A DNA stretch of 64,000 nucleotides, taken from positions 29,627 through 93,626 of the forward strand of contig MGVA01000061.1 of assembly GCA_001800245.1 (NCBI GenBank). Direction: 5' to 3'. The stretch is from Elusimicrobia bacterium RIFOXYA12_FULL_51_18 (GTDB lineage: Bacteria; Elusimicrobiota; Elusimicrobia; Elusimicrobiales; UBA9959). Below the pieces are notes generated by a model, which worked only from the letters and a program-made list of their open reading frames with translations, was not told where the DNA came from and searched no databases. Both the position numbers and the translations under genes were made by a program. Shown piece after piece: positions 43,622-51,032 of this stretch (position 1 is the first letter of the stretch; every line of letters starts with the position of its first letter).

Positions 43622-44854
43622 ATGAGAAAGAATTTTCCGGCAATACTTTGCGCGCTGCTTCTGGCCGGCGCTGTTCCCGTATCTTTTGCGGCTGCGGACG
43701 GGTCCGTTATGCTGCAGGGGTTTTATTGGACCTCTTCCAAGACTCCTTGCTGGTGGGATGTGGTGCGAAAAAATTCGGGTGTAATTTCCAGGGCCGGGTT
43801 TGATTTTATCTGGTTGCCGCCATCCTCGGATTCGGCTTCGGATGAGGGCTATATGCCCAGGCGAATAAATATACAGGATTCAAAATACGGCACGGCCGCA
43901 CAGCTCAAGGACCTGATAAAAGAACTGCACGGCAAGGGAGTTAAAGCGCTGGCCGACGTTGTCCTGAACCACCGCGTAGGATATAAAGACTGGGCCGATT
44001 TCACCGGCCCGGCATGGGGTCCCGAGACCATCACTTCCGACGACGAATGGGGCAGGGGGATGGGTGCGAAGGATACCGGCAAATCCGCCGCGTTCGCCCG
44101 GGACCTGGACCATACCAATCCGGTCGTCCAGAGCGGATTTATGGAGTGGATGGGATGGCTGCGTTCCGATATCGGCTACGACGGCTGGCGTTATGATTTT
44201 GCCCGGGGGTTCGATGCGAAGTACCTGCTTATGTATAACCGGGGCAATCCGCCTGTTTTCGCGGTGACGGAGATCTGGGACGATCTGGACCTTAAGGAGC
44301 CGGACGCGCACAGGCAGGCCCTCAAGGCCTGGCTGGATTCTGTGAATGGTGAAATAAAGGTTTTTGATTTTACCACCAAAGGCCTGCTCCAGCAGGCCGC
44401 GGGAGAAGAAGAATACTGGCGCCTGGCCGATTCAAGCGGCAATCCTTCCGGACTTATTGGCGTCAGGCCTGCCGATGCCGTGACTTTTGTGGATAACCAC
44501 GACACTGTTCCACGGGGCGACGGCGAGAAGCGCTGGCCTTTTCCGCCGGAGAAGATCATGCAGGGGTACGCGTATATTCTTACCCATCCCGGAGTGCCCT
44601 GCGTTTTCTGGCCGGATTTCTTCAACCCGGTCCATAAGGCGGAAATAAGCAGGCTTATGAAACTCCGCAAGGCTTCCGGGATAGATTCCGTGAGCGCCGT
44701 TTCCATAGTTAAGGCCGAAAAAGGTCTATACGCCGCCATAGTCGGCGCTAAATTGGCGCTGAGGCTTGGTTTAAAGGCTTCGTGGGAACCGGGCCCCGGT
44801 TGGAAAGCCGCCGCCGAAGGCGCGGGTTATAAAGTGTGGAAAAAAGCGGAGTAA
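43622..44854 (+). CDS. Secreted GH13 alpha-amylase, plant-type
   Basis: 410 residues. ATG 43622 with AAGGAG 5 bases upstream, and a signal peptide (cleavage near SFAAAD). GH13 regions: ALADVVLNH, GYDGWRYDFARG (nucleophile Asp), FAVTEIWDD (acid/base Glu), FVDNHDTVPRG (transition-state Asp). The C-terminal antiparallel domain ends GYKVWKK, like plant alpha-amylases (GH13_6). It is a shorter paralogue of the amylase at 13834-15312. Degrades starch or glycogen outside the cytoplasm. Followed by an 8-base stem hairpin. Confidence 0.94.
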   Translation: MRKNFPAILCALLLAGAVPVSFAAADGSVMLQGFYWTSSKTPCWWDVVRKNSGVISRAGFDFIWLPPSSDSASDEGYMPRRINIQDSKYGTAAQLKDLIKELHGKGVKALADVVLNHRVGYKDWADFTGPAWGPETITSDDEWGRGMGAKDTGKSAAFARDLDHTNPVVQSGFMEWMGWLRSDIGYDGWRYDFARGFDAKYLLMYNRGNPPVFAVTEIWDDLDLKEPDAHRQALKAWLDSVNGEIKVFDFTTKGLLQQAAGEEEYWRLADSSGNPSGLIGVRPADAVTFVDNHDTVPRGDGEKRWPFPPEKIMQGYAYILTHPGVPCVFWPDFFNPVHKAEISRLMKLRKASGIDSVSAVSIVKAEKGLYAAIVGAKLALRLGLKASWEPGPGWKAAAEGAGYKVWKKAE

Positions 44855-44860
44855 CAGTCT

Positions 44861-44892
44861 GCTGAAAAACCCTGCTCGGAGGTGTTTTCAGC
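44861..44892 (+). terminator. Hairpin after the second amylase
   Basis: GCTGAAAA (44861-44868) pairs with TTTTCAGC (44885-44892) across a 16-base loop, 7 bases after the amylase stop. The U tract downstream (GGATTTTG) is short, so it may be a weak terminator. Confidence 0.4.
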
Positions 44893-44955
44893 GGATTTTG
44901 AAGTTTTCTTTTCCTTGCTTTACTCCCGGTTTATATATTTAAATATCCGGATATT

Positions 44956-45753
44956 ATGTATAAAAAGCATTGGTCTCTTCAGAAACTGCCTTTTGAGAAC
45001 ACTCCCGATACGGAATTTTTCTTTGAGTCGGATAAGCATCAGGAAGCTTTCTCCAGGCTTTCCTATGTCGTGGATGAAAAAAAATCCTGCGCCGTCATCA
45101 CCGGGGCTTACGGCACCGGCAAGACCCTTATTCTTAAGGCCCTGGAACGTGAATTTAGAAAAAAGGGCTATATGTTCTCCCTTGTTAACAATCCCAGACT
45201 TGATGATCTGGGGCTTCTAAAGATGATACTGCACAATTTTACCGGCCATAATGTGCCCGAGCGCAAGGAAGACGTGCTCATGGGGCTAGAGAAAATTATG
45301 CGCGACACGTATCAGGACGGTAAGCACGTGGTGGTGGTCATAGACGAAGCCCAGCTTATTGAGGACGCCTATGTCTTCGAAGAATTGCGTCTGTTGCTGA
45401 ATTTTCAGACGGAGACCAGATTCCTGGTTACGCTGTTGTTGAGCGGCCAGCCTGAGCTTAAGGGTAAATTGGATTCTAATAAACAGTTCAGCCAGCGCAT
45501 AGTGCTGAGTTATAACCTGGAACCTCTGAGTTTCGGGGAAACGGAAAAATATATAGAGCACCGCCTTAAAATTTCCGGCCTGGCGGAAAATATCTTTAAC
45601 GAGGCGGCGTTGGAACTGCTGTATAAGCGTTCAGGCGGCATACCGCGTTGGATAAATAATATCGCCAATATGAGCATGCTTACGGCTTTTTCAAAGGGAG
45701 AGAAATCCATCGGTTCGGAAATCGTGGCGGAGGCGATAGAGAGCAGTAAGTAA
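44956..45753 (+). CDS. ExeA/GspA-type AAA+ ATPase
   Basis: 265 residues from ATG 44956. The N-terminal pattern YKKHWSLQKLPFENTPD is diagnostic of the ExeA family; Walker A is GAYGTGKTL, Walker B VVVIDEAQLI, and a C-terminal sensor region reads RSGGIPRWINNIAN. In type II secretion ExeA (GspA) helps place the secretin in the outer membrane through a peptidoglycan-binding tail; this protein ends with the ATPase domain, without the tail or a membrane helix, as in many stand-alone ExeA-like ATPases. No ExeB/GspB or secretin gene is close. Likely function uncertain. Confidence 0.85.
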   Translation: MYKKHWSLQKLPFENTPDTEFFFESDKHQEAFSRLSYVVDEKKSCAVITGAYGTGKTLILKALEREFRKKGYMFSLVNNPRLDDLGLLKMILHNFTGHNVPERKEDVLMGLEKIMRDTYQDGKHVVVVIDEAQLIEDAYVFEELRLLLNFQTETRFLVTLLLSGQPELKGKLDSNKQFSQRIVLSYNLEPLSFGETEKYIEHRLKISGLAENIFNEAALELLYKRSGGIPRWINNIANMSMLTAFSKGEKSIGSEIVAEAIESSK

Positions 45754-45851
45754 AAAAGCCGCAGGCAAACAGGCGGCGGGCGGTTTCTGTCCGACGGCGA
45801 GCTGGAATCCGAAACCTTGGAAGCAAGATTTATGGTCCTAAGGAGAGTCGT

Positions 45852-46481
45852 ATGAATATCTTGGGAATAGGAGCGCACCCGGACGACCTGGAATTCGGTT
45901 GCGGCGGCATGTTGCATAAGCTGTCTAAAAAAGGCCACAGGTTGAACATGCTGGTGATGACCGGCGGCGGCGTTGGCGGCGACGCTGAAGTCCGCAAATT
46001 GGAGCAGGAGGCGTCCGCGAAGCTCCTGAAAGCCCGCCTTTTCTGGGGTGGTTTTATGGATACCGAAGTGCTTATGTGCAGGGAACTGATCCAGACGGTT
46101 GAACGCCACATCGGATCCTTGAAGCCGGACCTTATTTTCGTGAATTACGACGACGACACACACCAGGACCACCGCAACGTGGCTAAGGCGGTTATCACCG
46201 CCGCCCGCTATACTAAGAACCTTATTTTTTATGAAGTGCCGACTACCCTGAATTTCGTCCCCACGGCCTTCTCGGATATCGGCGCCGTTATTGATGATAA
46301 GGTCCAGCTTCTAAAATGCCACCGGTCCCAGGTCTATAAGACCAGGGTTAAAAATCTGTCCATCATAGAGACAGCCAGGAGTACCGCCGTCTTCAGGGGG
46401 TATCAGGGCCGCGTGAAGTACGCCGAAGGTTTCGCGCCGCAGCGGCTGCTTCTGGATCTGGTGTTCGGAATCAGTAAATAA
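45852..46481 (+). CDS. PIG-L/LmbE family deacetylase
   Basis: 209 residues with AAGGAG before the ATG. The zinc-binding motif AHPDDLEFGCGG near the N-terminus and HQDHRNVAKAV further on mark the family, which removes N-acetyl groups from GlcNAc- or diacetyl-sugars, often linked to lipids or mycothiol-type thiols. The following gene, for a lipid-phosphosugar transferase, begins directly after its stop, so the substrate may be a lipid-linked amino sugar. No signal peptide, so it works in the cytoplasm or at the inner membrane surface. Confidence 0.93.
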   Translation: MNILGIGAHPDDLEFGCGGMLHKLSKKGHRLNMLVMTGGGVGGDAEVRKLEQEASAKLLKARLFWGGFMDTEVLMCRELIQTVERHIGSLKPDLIFVNYDDDTHQDHRNVAKAVITAARYTKNLIFYEVPTTLNFVPTAFSDIGAVIDDKVQLLKCHRSQVYKTRVKNLSIIETARSTAVFRGYQGRVKYAEGFAPQRLLLDLVFGISK

Positions 46482-47627
46482 ATGATCAACAAAGCGAAGT
46501 TCGTCCCTCTTATAGGGCTGGCCGCGCTCCTGCTGCTGCTTCCGGCAGGCGGATTTTCCGCCTGGACGTGGGTGGAGGGGTTACGCTGGCTTTATCTCTT
46601 CCTAATAGCTTTTCTGGCCTGCCTGGTGCTTTCTCCCGTCAGCGTGTGGCTGGCCTGGCGCATAGGCGCCGTTGATCTGCCCGCTCCGCGCAAGGTTCAC
46701 TTCAGCCCGATCCCACGCATAGGCGGGCTGGCAGTTTATGCCGCCTTCATGCTGACGATCCTTCGCAATCTTCAGTTTAACGTGGAGGTCTGGGGTATAA
46801 TGCTGGGCGGCAGCATTATATTCGTCCTGGGTTTTATGGACGACTGGAAACAGCTTTCCGCCTGCTCCAGGCTCTTCTGGCAGGTCATTGCGGCGCTGAC
46901 CGTGACGCTGTTCGGATTGCATCTGACCTTTCTCCTTAAGCTGCCTTTCGGTTATTCCTTAACTATCCTGCTTTCCGTGATCTGGCTGGTCGGCATAACC
47001 AACGCTTTTAATTTTATGGACGGCATCGACGGTCTGGCTTCTAGCATGGGCGCCGTGTGCGCGCTGTTATTTCTTGGCCTGGGCTGGAGGTCCAACCAAT
47101 ACCCGTTGTCTTTCCTTTCCGCCGCGCTGGCTGGTTCCTGCGCCGGGTTCCTGTTGATAAACTGGCATCCGGCAAAGGCGTTTCTGGGTGATTCCGGTTC
47201 CACTTTTATAGGTTTCATGCTCGGCTGTCTGGCGCTCTACGGCAGTTGGGCTACCAATGACCCGGCCGTGGCCATCTCTACTCCGCTGCTGGTGCTGGGG
47301 ATCCCGATATTCGATATCATTTATACCACGGTTTCCAGGATCAGGAACGGGAGCGTGGCGAATGTCAAAGAGTGGCTGGATTACGCGGGCAAGGACCATT
47401 TTCATCACAGATTGATGTACCTGGGATTGAAAGTGGAGCATACCGTCGGCTTCATAGTGCTCCTGAACGTTTGTCTCGGTCTGGGCGCCTGGACAATGCG
47501 CCGCACCGTAACTTCCGTAGGCACATGGCTTCTACTCGCGCAGAGCATAATTATAATGGTAATAGTGGTAGTTCTTATGTTGCTGGGGCGGGAATTCACT
47601 GAGAACAAGGCGGGTAAAAAAGTATGA
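46482..47627 (+). CDS. WecA/MraY-family undecaprenyl-phosphate sugar-1-phosphate transferase
   Basis: 381 residues, about ten membrane helices. The family signatures are HFSPIPRIGGLAVY, GFMDDWKQLSA, NAFNFMDGIDGLAS (catalytic Asp-rich loop), GDSGSTFIGFMLG and KDHFHHRL, the last typical of WecA/TagO/Rfe rather than MraY. It transfers a sugar-1-phosphate, probably GlcNAc-1-phosphate, from UDP-sugar to undecaprenyl phosphate, the first step of an O-antigen, teichoic-acid-like or other envelope glycan. Its ATG touches the deacetylase stop. Confidence 0.94.
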   Translation: MINKAKFVPLIGLAALLLLLPAGGFSAWTWVEGLRWLYLFLIAFLACLVLSPVSVWLAWRIGAVDLPAPRKVHFSPIPRIGGLAVYAAFMLTILRNLQFNVEVWGIMLGGSIIFVLGFMDDWKQLSACSRLFWQVIAALTVTLFGLHLTFLLKLPFGYSLTILLSVIWLVGITNAFNFMDGIDGLASSMGAVCALLFLGLGWRSNQYPLSFLSAALAGSCAGFLLINWHPAKAFLGDSGSTFIGFMLGCLALYGSWATNDPAVAISTPLLVLGIPIFDIIYTTVSRIRNGSVANVKEWLDYAGKDHFHHRLMYLGLKVEHTVGFIVLLNVCLGLGAWTMRRTVTSVGTWLLLAQSIIIMVIVVVLMLLGREFTENKAGKKV

Positions 47628-48709
47628 AAGAGACTACGATAGCCGGAACAGTTGTGCGCAACGTAACTGCGGAGCTTTTTCAGCCGTTCACCATATCGAG
47701 CGGCAGTCATAAGCGTCTTGAAAACGTCCTGTTGGGAGTCCGGACCAAAGAGGGGCTCTGGGGTTGGGGCGAGGCCGCTATCGCGCCGCATATCACAGGC
47801 GAGACCCGGGAACAAACTTTCTCGAATCTTCAAAAGACCGCCGCCTGGCTGGAGGGCAGGGATATTGCGGACTATTTCAGCCTGCTGACCGGTTTAGAGG
47901 GGCGCTTGGAAAACAACCGCTGCGCTTTGGCCGCCGCCGGGATGGCGGTCCTGGACGCTCTTACGCGTTCGCTGAAAATACCTCTTTGGCGGCTTTATGG
48001 CGGCCGTCCTTCAAAGATACGGACCGATATCACCGTGGTCATCGGTACCGAGGCCGAGGCGTACGACTTTACCCTGCGGATGCGCAAGCGTGGATTTTCC
48101 ATTTTCAAAGTGAAGACCGGTTCCGACATGGATGAGGATTTTAAACGTATCGCCGCCGTCAGGAATGCGGCGCCCAAAGCGGAAATATATCTGGATTTCA
48201 ATGGCGCGTACGATGTGCGGACGGCCGAACGTTTTACGGCGGAACTTGGGAAAAAAGGCGTCATTCCCGGAGTGATCGAGCAGCCGGTGGCCAAAGGCGA
48301 CCACGAGGGGCTGGGCTACCTTTCGAGGAAGCTTAAGGTCCCGGTTTGCGCGGATGAGAGCGCGTATTCGGTAGCTGATGTTGTCGGGCTTATAAAGAAA
48401 AAGCGGGTCACGGCCGTCAATATTAAACTCGCCAAATTCGGCCTGTTACGGGCGCGCGAGATTTGGGCGCTGGCCAGGGCCGCCGGAGTAAAACTTATGA
48501 TGGGCGAGATGCTGGAGACGGAACTGGCCTCAATGTGCGCGGCTCAGTTCGCGGCGGGCTTGGGCGGTTTTGATTTCATAGATCTGGATACGCCGCTTTT
48601 GTTGAAAGAGCGGGTGATGCGCGGAGGCCAATATATTTCTTCCGGCGGAGTTTATGATGTGGCCGCCATAAAAACGGGTATAGGGTATATTCCCCGGAAA
48701 TTGCCTTGA
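47624..48709 (+). CDS. Enolase-superfamily dipeptide epimerase (L-Ala-D/L-Glu type)
   Basis: 361 residues, overlapping the previous stop by 4 bases. The MR/MLE fold shows the catalytic Lys pair in FKVKTGSD, metal ligands in YLDFNGAYD, VIEQPVAKGD and VCADESAYS, and the second Lys in NIKLAKFG. This set matches AE-epimerases (YcjG-like), which interconvert L-Ala-D-Glu and L-Ala-L-Glu during murein-peptide recycling. MurQ and DacB elsewhere in this window support that reading; other dipeptides cannot be ruled out. Confidence 0.9.
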   Translation: MKETTIAGTVVRNVTAELFQPFTISSGSHKRLENVLLGVRTKEGLWGWGEAAIAPHITGETREQTFSNLQKTAAWLEGRDIADYFSLLTGLEGRLENNRCALAAAGMAVLDALTRSLKIPLWRLYGGRPSKIRTDITVVIGTEAEAYDFTLRMRKRGFSIFKVKTGSDMDEDFKRIAAVRNAAPKAEIYLDFNGAYDVRTAERFTAELGKKGVIPGVIEQPVAKGDHEGLGYLSRKLKVPVCADESAYSVADVVGLIKKKRVTAVNIKLAKFGLLRAREIWALARAAGVKLMMGEMLETELASMCAAQFAAGLGGFDFIDLDTPLLLKERVMRGGQYISSGGVYDVAAIKTGIGYIPRKLP

Positions 48710-48748
48710 TATTAGCCAGAGCCGGATGAATTTCGGGGTCAGGCTTAT

Positions 48749-49396
48749 ATGAGAAAAAGGGTGTTGTTGTTAGTTTGCGCGTTTTTACTGCCCATCGGCG
48801 CGCGTGCCCAGAACAAAACTGCCCAGGACCGGCAGCCTCCGGCGGATGCGCCCATAACGGCGTCTAAACCGGCGCCGCGTTTTTATCGCTACTACGGAGT
48901 TGTGGGCGCGGGGACAGCCATTCCTTTAGGCGGGGGCTGGGGTGATAATAACGCCGGATTCAAGTTCTCACCTGCCTTTAATTTTGCGGGCGCCAAAAAA
49001 GTGGACGATACTTTGAGTTACGGGCTTGAGGCCTCGTATAGTTCAGGTCACAGGAACAAGTCCATCCCTGAGATGAAAGTCCGTATTTTCTCGCTCACGC
49101 CTTTTTTGCGGGCTGCATTCCGTGACGAAAAAAAAACCTATTTCGGGATCCTTGGCGCGGGGGTATACCATTGGACCCGCCCATCTTATAGCGCGGATGG
49201 TAAAAACTTTTCGTCTGATTCCGGTTCCAGTTTGGGGATAAACATGGGCGGCGGAATTATGTATCCTTTAAGGGACGCCCTATGTCTGGGACTTGAATTA
49301 CGCTGGCACCATATTTTTGCCGTGAATGGCGGTAAATTGGGTGTGGGACCGGCAAATAATATCACGCCTTCGGTTTTTCTCGCCTATGGTTTTTAG
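48749..49396 (+). CDS. Putative outer-membrane beta-barrel protein
   Basis: 215 residues, signal peptide ending near ARAQN, then a short Pro/Ala-rich linker. Strands with aromatic belts follow (YYGVVGAGTAIPL, FKFSPAFNFAG, SYGLEASYSSGH, TYFGILGAGVYHW, LGLELRWHHIFA) and the last residue is Phe (FLAYGF), the outer-membrane assembly signature. It resembles small eight-strand OmpW/OmpX-like barrels in size, but no family is certain. Stands 39 bases after the epimerase gene and may belong to the same transcript. Confidence 0.65.
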   Translation: MRKRVLLLVCAFLLPIGARAQNKTAQDRQPPADAPITASKPAPRFYRYYGVVGAGTAIPLGGGWGDNNAGFKFSPAFNFAGAKKVDDTLSYGLEASYSSGHRNKSIPEMKVRIFSLTPFLRAAFRDEKKTYFGILGAGVYHWTRPSYSADGKNFSSDSGSSLGINMGGGIMYPLRDALCLGLELRWHHIFAVNGGKLGVGPANNITPSVFLAYGF

Positions 49397-49512
49397 GAGT
49401 TTATCCGGCATAAGCGATTTCGCCTATGTCTCCGGGTATATTTTTATCGGCAGATTGTTGATCCAAAGTAAGTTTCTATTCTACACCAATTTCGACAGTT
49501 CCCACTCTACCC

Positions 49513-49541
49513 TTGACATCCTGCGCTATGGCTGATATCCT
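49513..49541 (+). promoter_or_regulatory. Sigma70-type promoter for the deiminase-like gene
   Basis: TTGACA (49513-49518), a 17-base spacer, and TATCCT (49536-49541), 45 bases before the ATG at 49587. A GGAGAT ribosome site precedes that ATG. Confidence 0.55.
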
Positions 49542-49586
49542 ATAAATTAATAGCGCGTTCTGTAATACTTTACATGGAGATTTAAT

Positions 49587-50840
49587 ATGAGAACTCGGAT
49601 TTATGTTGTGGTTCCGCTCATCCTGCTGTCGGCCCTGTTCTTTGTCTTGGGCCGTAATAATGTTTCCAATAAACCTTTCGATTTTAGAGACGCTCCGCGG
49701 GATACGTCCGCTATTGAGGCTTTGAAGTCCCAAAACCAGGGGGAGGATCTTGTGATGCCCAGGCCGGCAATTCCGGAGGGCATAATAGACCGTATTTCTG
49801 CGGAGGTCCTGCCGGAAAATAGCGGCGGCCGGGGGTCAGGAGTGCCTACCCATAAACCTACGCCGGAACAGAAAAAAGCGATGTCGAAGCACAATGAGGG
49901 GCTTTTTAAATCGTTCGCAAAGTCCGTTGACGCCGGCCGCCCGGTTGAAGTTAAGTATCGCCCTTATGCCGACTATGAAAAAACCGGCTACCTGATAATG
50001 AGTTCGGAATTCTCTTTTGATTCGCGGCAGGCAAAACTTGAAATGGCTAAGATACTGCCGGCCGAAGCGGTGTTGGTGGTTTTAACGGAGTATTCTTCGC
50101 AGAAACAAGAGATCCTTGACGCCTATGGGGCCGTGTTGCCGCCCGGCCGGATAAAGGTTGTTATCTTGAATGGAGGCGGAAGCGGTTTTTGGGCGCGGGA
50201 CGCGGTACCGGTGCCGGTGCTGGATAAGAGCGATAAGCTTACCGTTATAGATGCGCAGTATTACCACGGTTTTGCCGTTGACGAGGAGATAAGCCGGATA
50301 TTCAGTGCCGGGTATAAGAAACACGACTATTTCTACGAAGGCGGCAATTTTCAGGCCAATACCAGGGGGGACTGCGTTATAGTCAACAATAAGTATCATG
50401 CCAAAATACCTGACGAGATATTTAACGGCTATTATGGCTGTAAACAGTTGATCAGGCTGCCGTTTATAGACGGTATCGGGCATGTGGACGAGCGGGCCCG
50501 GTTTATAAACGATACCACGCTGGTTACCGATACGCCGAGCTATAAAGACATACTCGCCGGTAAAGGTTTCACCGTCCAGTTGCTTCCGCGGCCGTCGCAA
50601 TACTACGAGACCTATGTCAATTCCCTTATTATGGACGGCAAGGTGGTGGTGCCGGTTTTTAACGAGGCCACCGACGCGCAGGCGCTGGCGGTTTATGAGA
50701 GCCTGGGCCTTAAGGCTTCCGGCGGTGATTCTGTTTCGCTGTCCAATGACGGCAAGGGTTCGATCCATTGCATAACGATGACCTATCCGAAAGTGCCGAT
50801 GGCCGATCTGTTGAAGTCCCTGGGGGCCAAAGAGATCTGA
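49587..50840 (+). CDS. Agmatine deiminase/peptidylarginine deiminase-like protein, membrane-anchored
   Basis: 417 residues. A single N-terminal membrane helix (YVVVPLILLSALFFVLG) suggests export or anchoring, unlike cytoplasmic agmatine deiminases. The PF04371-type residues are present: WARDAVPVPV, YEGGNF, GHVDE (His299) and the catalytic Cys395 in SIHCITMTYP. An extra N-terminal region (about 30-110) has no similarity I recognise. It should hydrolyse a guanidinium group, on free agmatine or on a C-terminal arginine, with citrulline or N-carbamoylputrescine as product. Start ATG 49587 has GGAG upstream and a good promoter 45 bases before. Confidence 0.85.
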   Translation: MRTRIYVVVPLILLSALFFVLGRNNVSNKPFDFRDAPRDTSAIEALKSQNQGEDLVMPRPAIPEGIIDRISAEVLPENSGGRGSGVPTHKPTPEQKKAMSKHNEGLFKSFAKSVDAGRPVEVKYRPYADYEKTGYLIMSSEFSFDSRQAKLEMAKILPAEAVLVVLTEYSSQKQEILDAYGAVLPPGRIKVVILNGGGSGFWARDAVPVPVLDKSDKLTVIDAQYYHGFAVDEEISRIFSAGYKKHDYFYEGGNFQANTRGDCVIVNNKYHAKIPDEIFNGYYGCKQLIRLPFIDGIGHVDERARFINDTTLVTDTPSYKDILAGKGFTVQLLPRPSQYYETYVNSLIMDGKVVVPVFNEATDAQALAVYESLGLKASGGDSVSLSNDGKGSIHCITMTYPKVPMADLLKSLGAKEI

Positions 50841-50878
50841 CCGGGTCCGGCTTTGAGATTTATATAGATTTATAGGCC

Positions 50879-50907
50879 TTGACAAGTCAATATACGTGTG
50901 CTATACT
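50879..50907 (+). promoter_or_regulatory. Near-consensus promoter of a small intergenic transcript
   Basis: TTGACA (50879-50884), a 17-base spacer, TATACT (50902-50907). It lies between two convergent genes and drives no coding sequence that I can identify; the next protein gene on this strand starts 1.8 kb on. Transcription should begin near 50914. Confidence 0.7.
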
Positions 50908-50913
50908 CTCGTA

Positions 50914-50995
50914 TAGCCACCCCATAGGGGTCGCTAAATGAGAACTCCCCGATTAAGGGGATGCGAAAACCCGCCAAAAGCGGGTTTTCGCGTTT
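50914..50995 (+). ncRNA. Candidate small RNA of about 80 bases
   Basis: From the promoter above, a transcript of about 82 bases would end at the terminator. It holds three hairpins: ACCCC-ATA-GGGGT (50919-50931), TCCCC-GATTAA-GGGGA (50946-50961) and the terminator (50963-50991). The C-rich arms of the first two hairpins could exchange partners with each other's G-rich arms. An ATG at 50938 opens a 27-codon frame through the terminator, without a ribosome site, so it is probably not translated. I recognise no known RNA class. Confidence 0.6.
50963..50995 (+). terminator. Perfect intrinsic terminator of the small transcript
   Basis: A 12-base perfect stem GCGAAAACCCGC/GCGGGTTTTCGC (50963-50974 and 50980-50991) with a 5-base loop, followed by GTTTG. 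It also lies after the 3' end of the convergent ChaN/EreA-like gene and could stop that transcript in the other direction. Confidence 0.8.
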
Positions 50996-51032
50996 GTGGT
51001 GGAAAGGGGAGGCGCTCTTAAGGCATAACAAC

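Noticed and set aside
50938..51021. 27-codon frame starting at ATG 50938 within the small transcript
   Set aside because: No ribosome site, and it reads straight through the terminator hairpin; more likely a coincidence.
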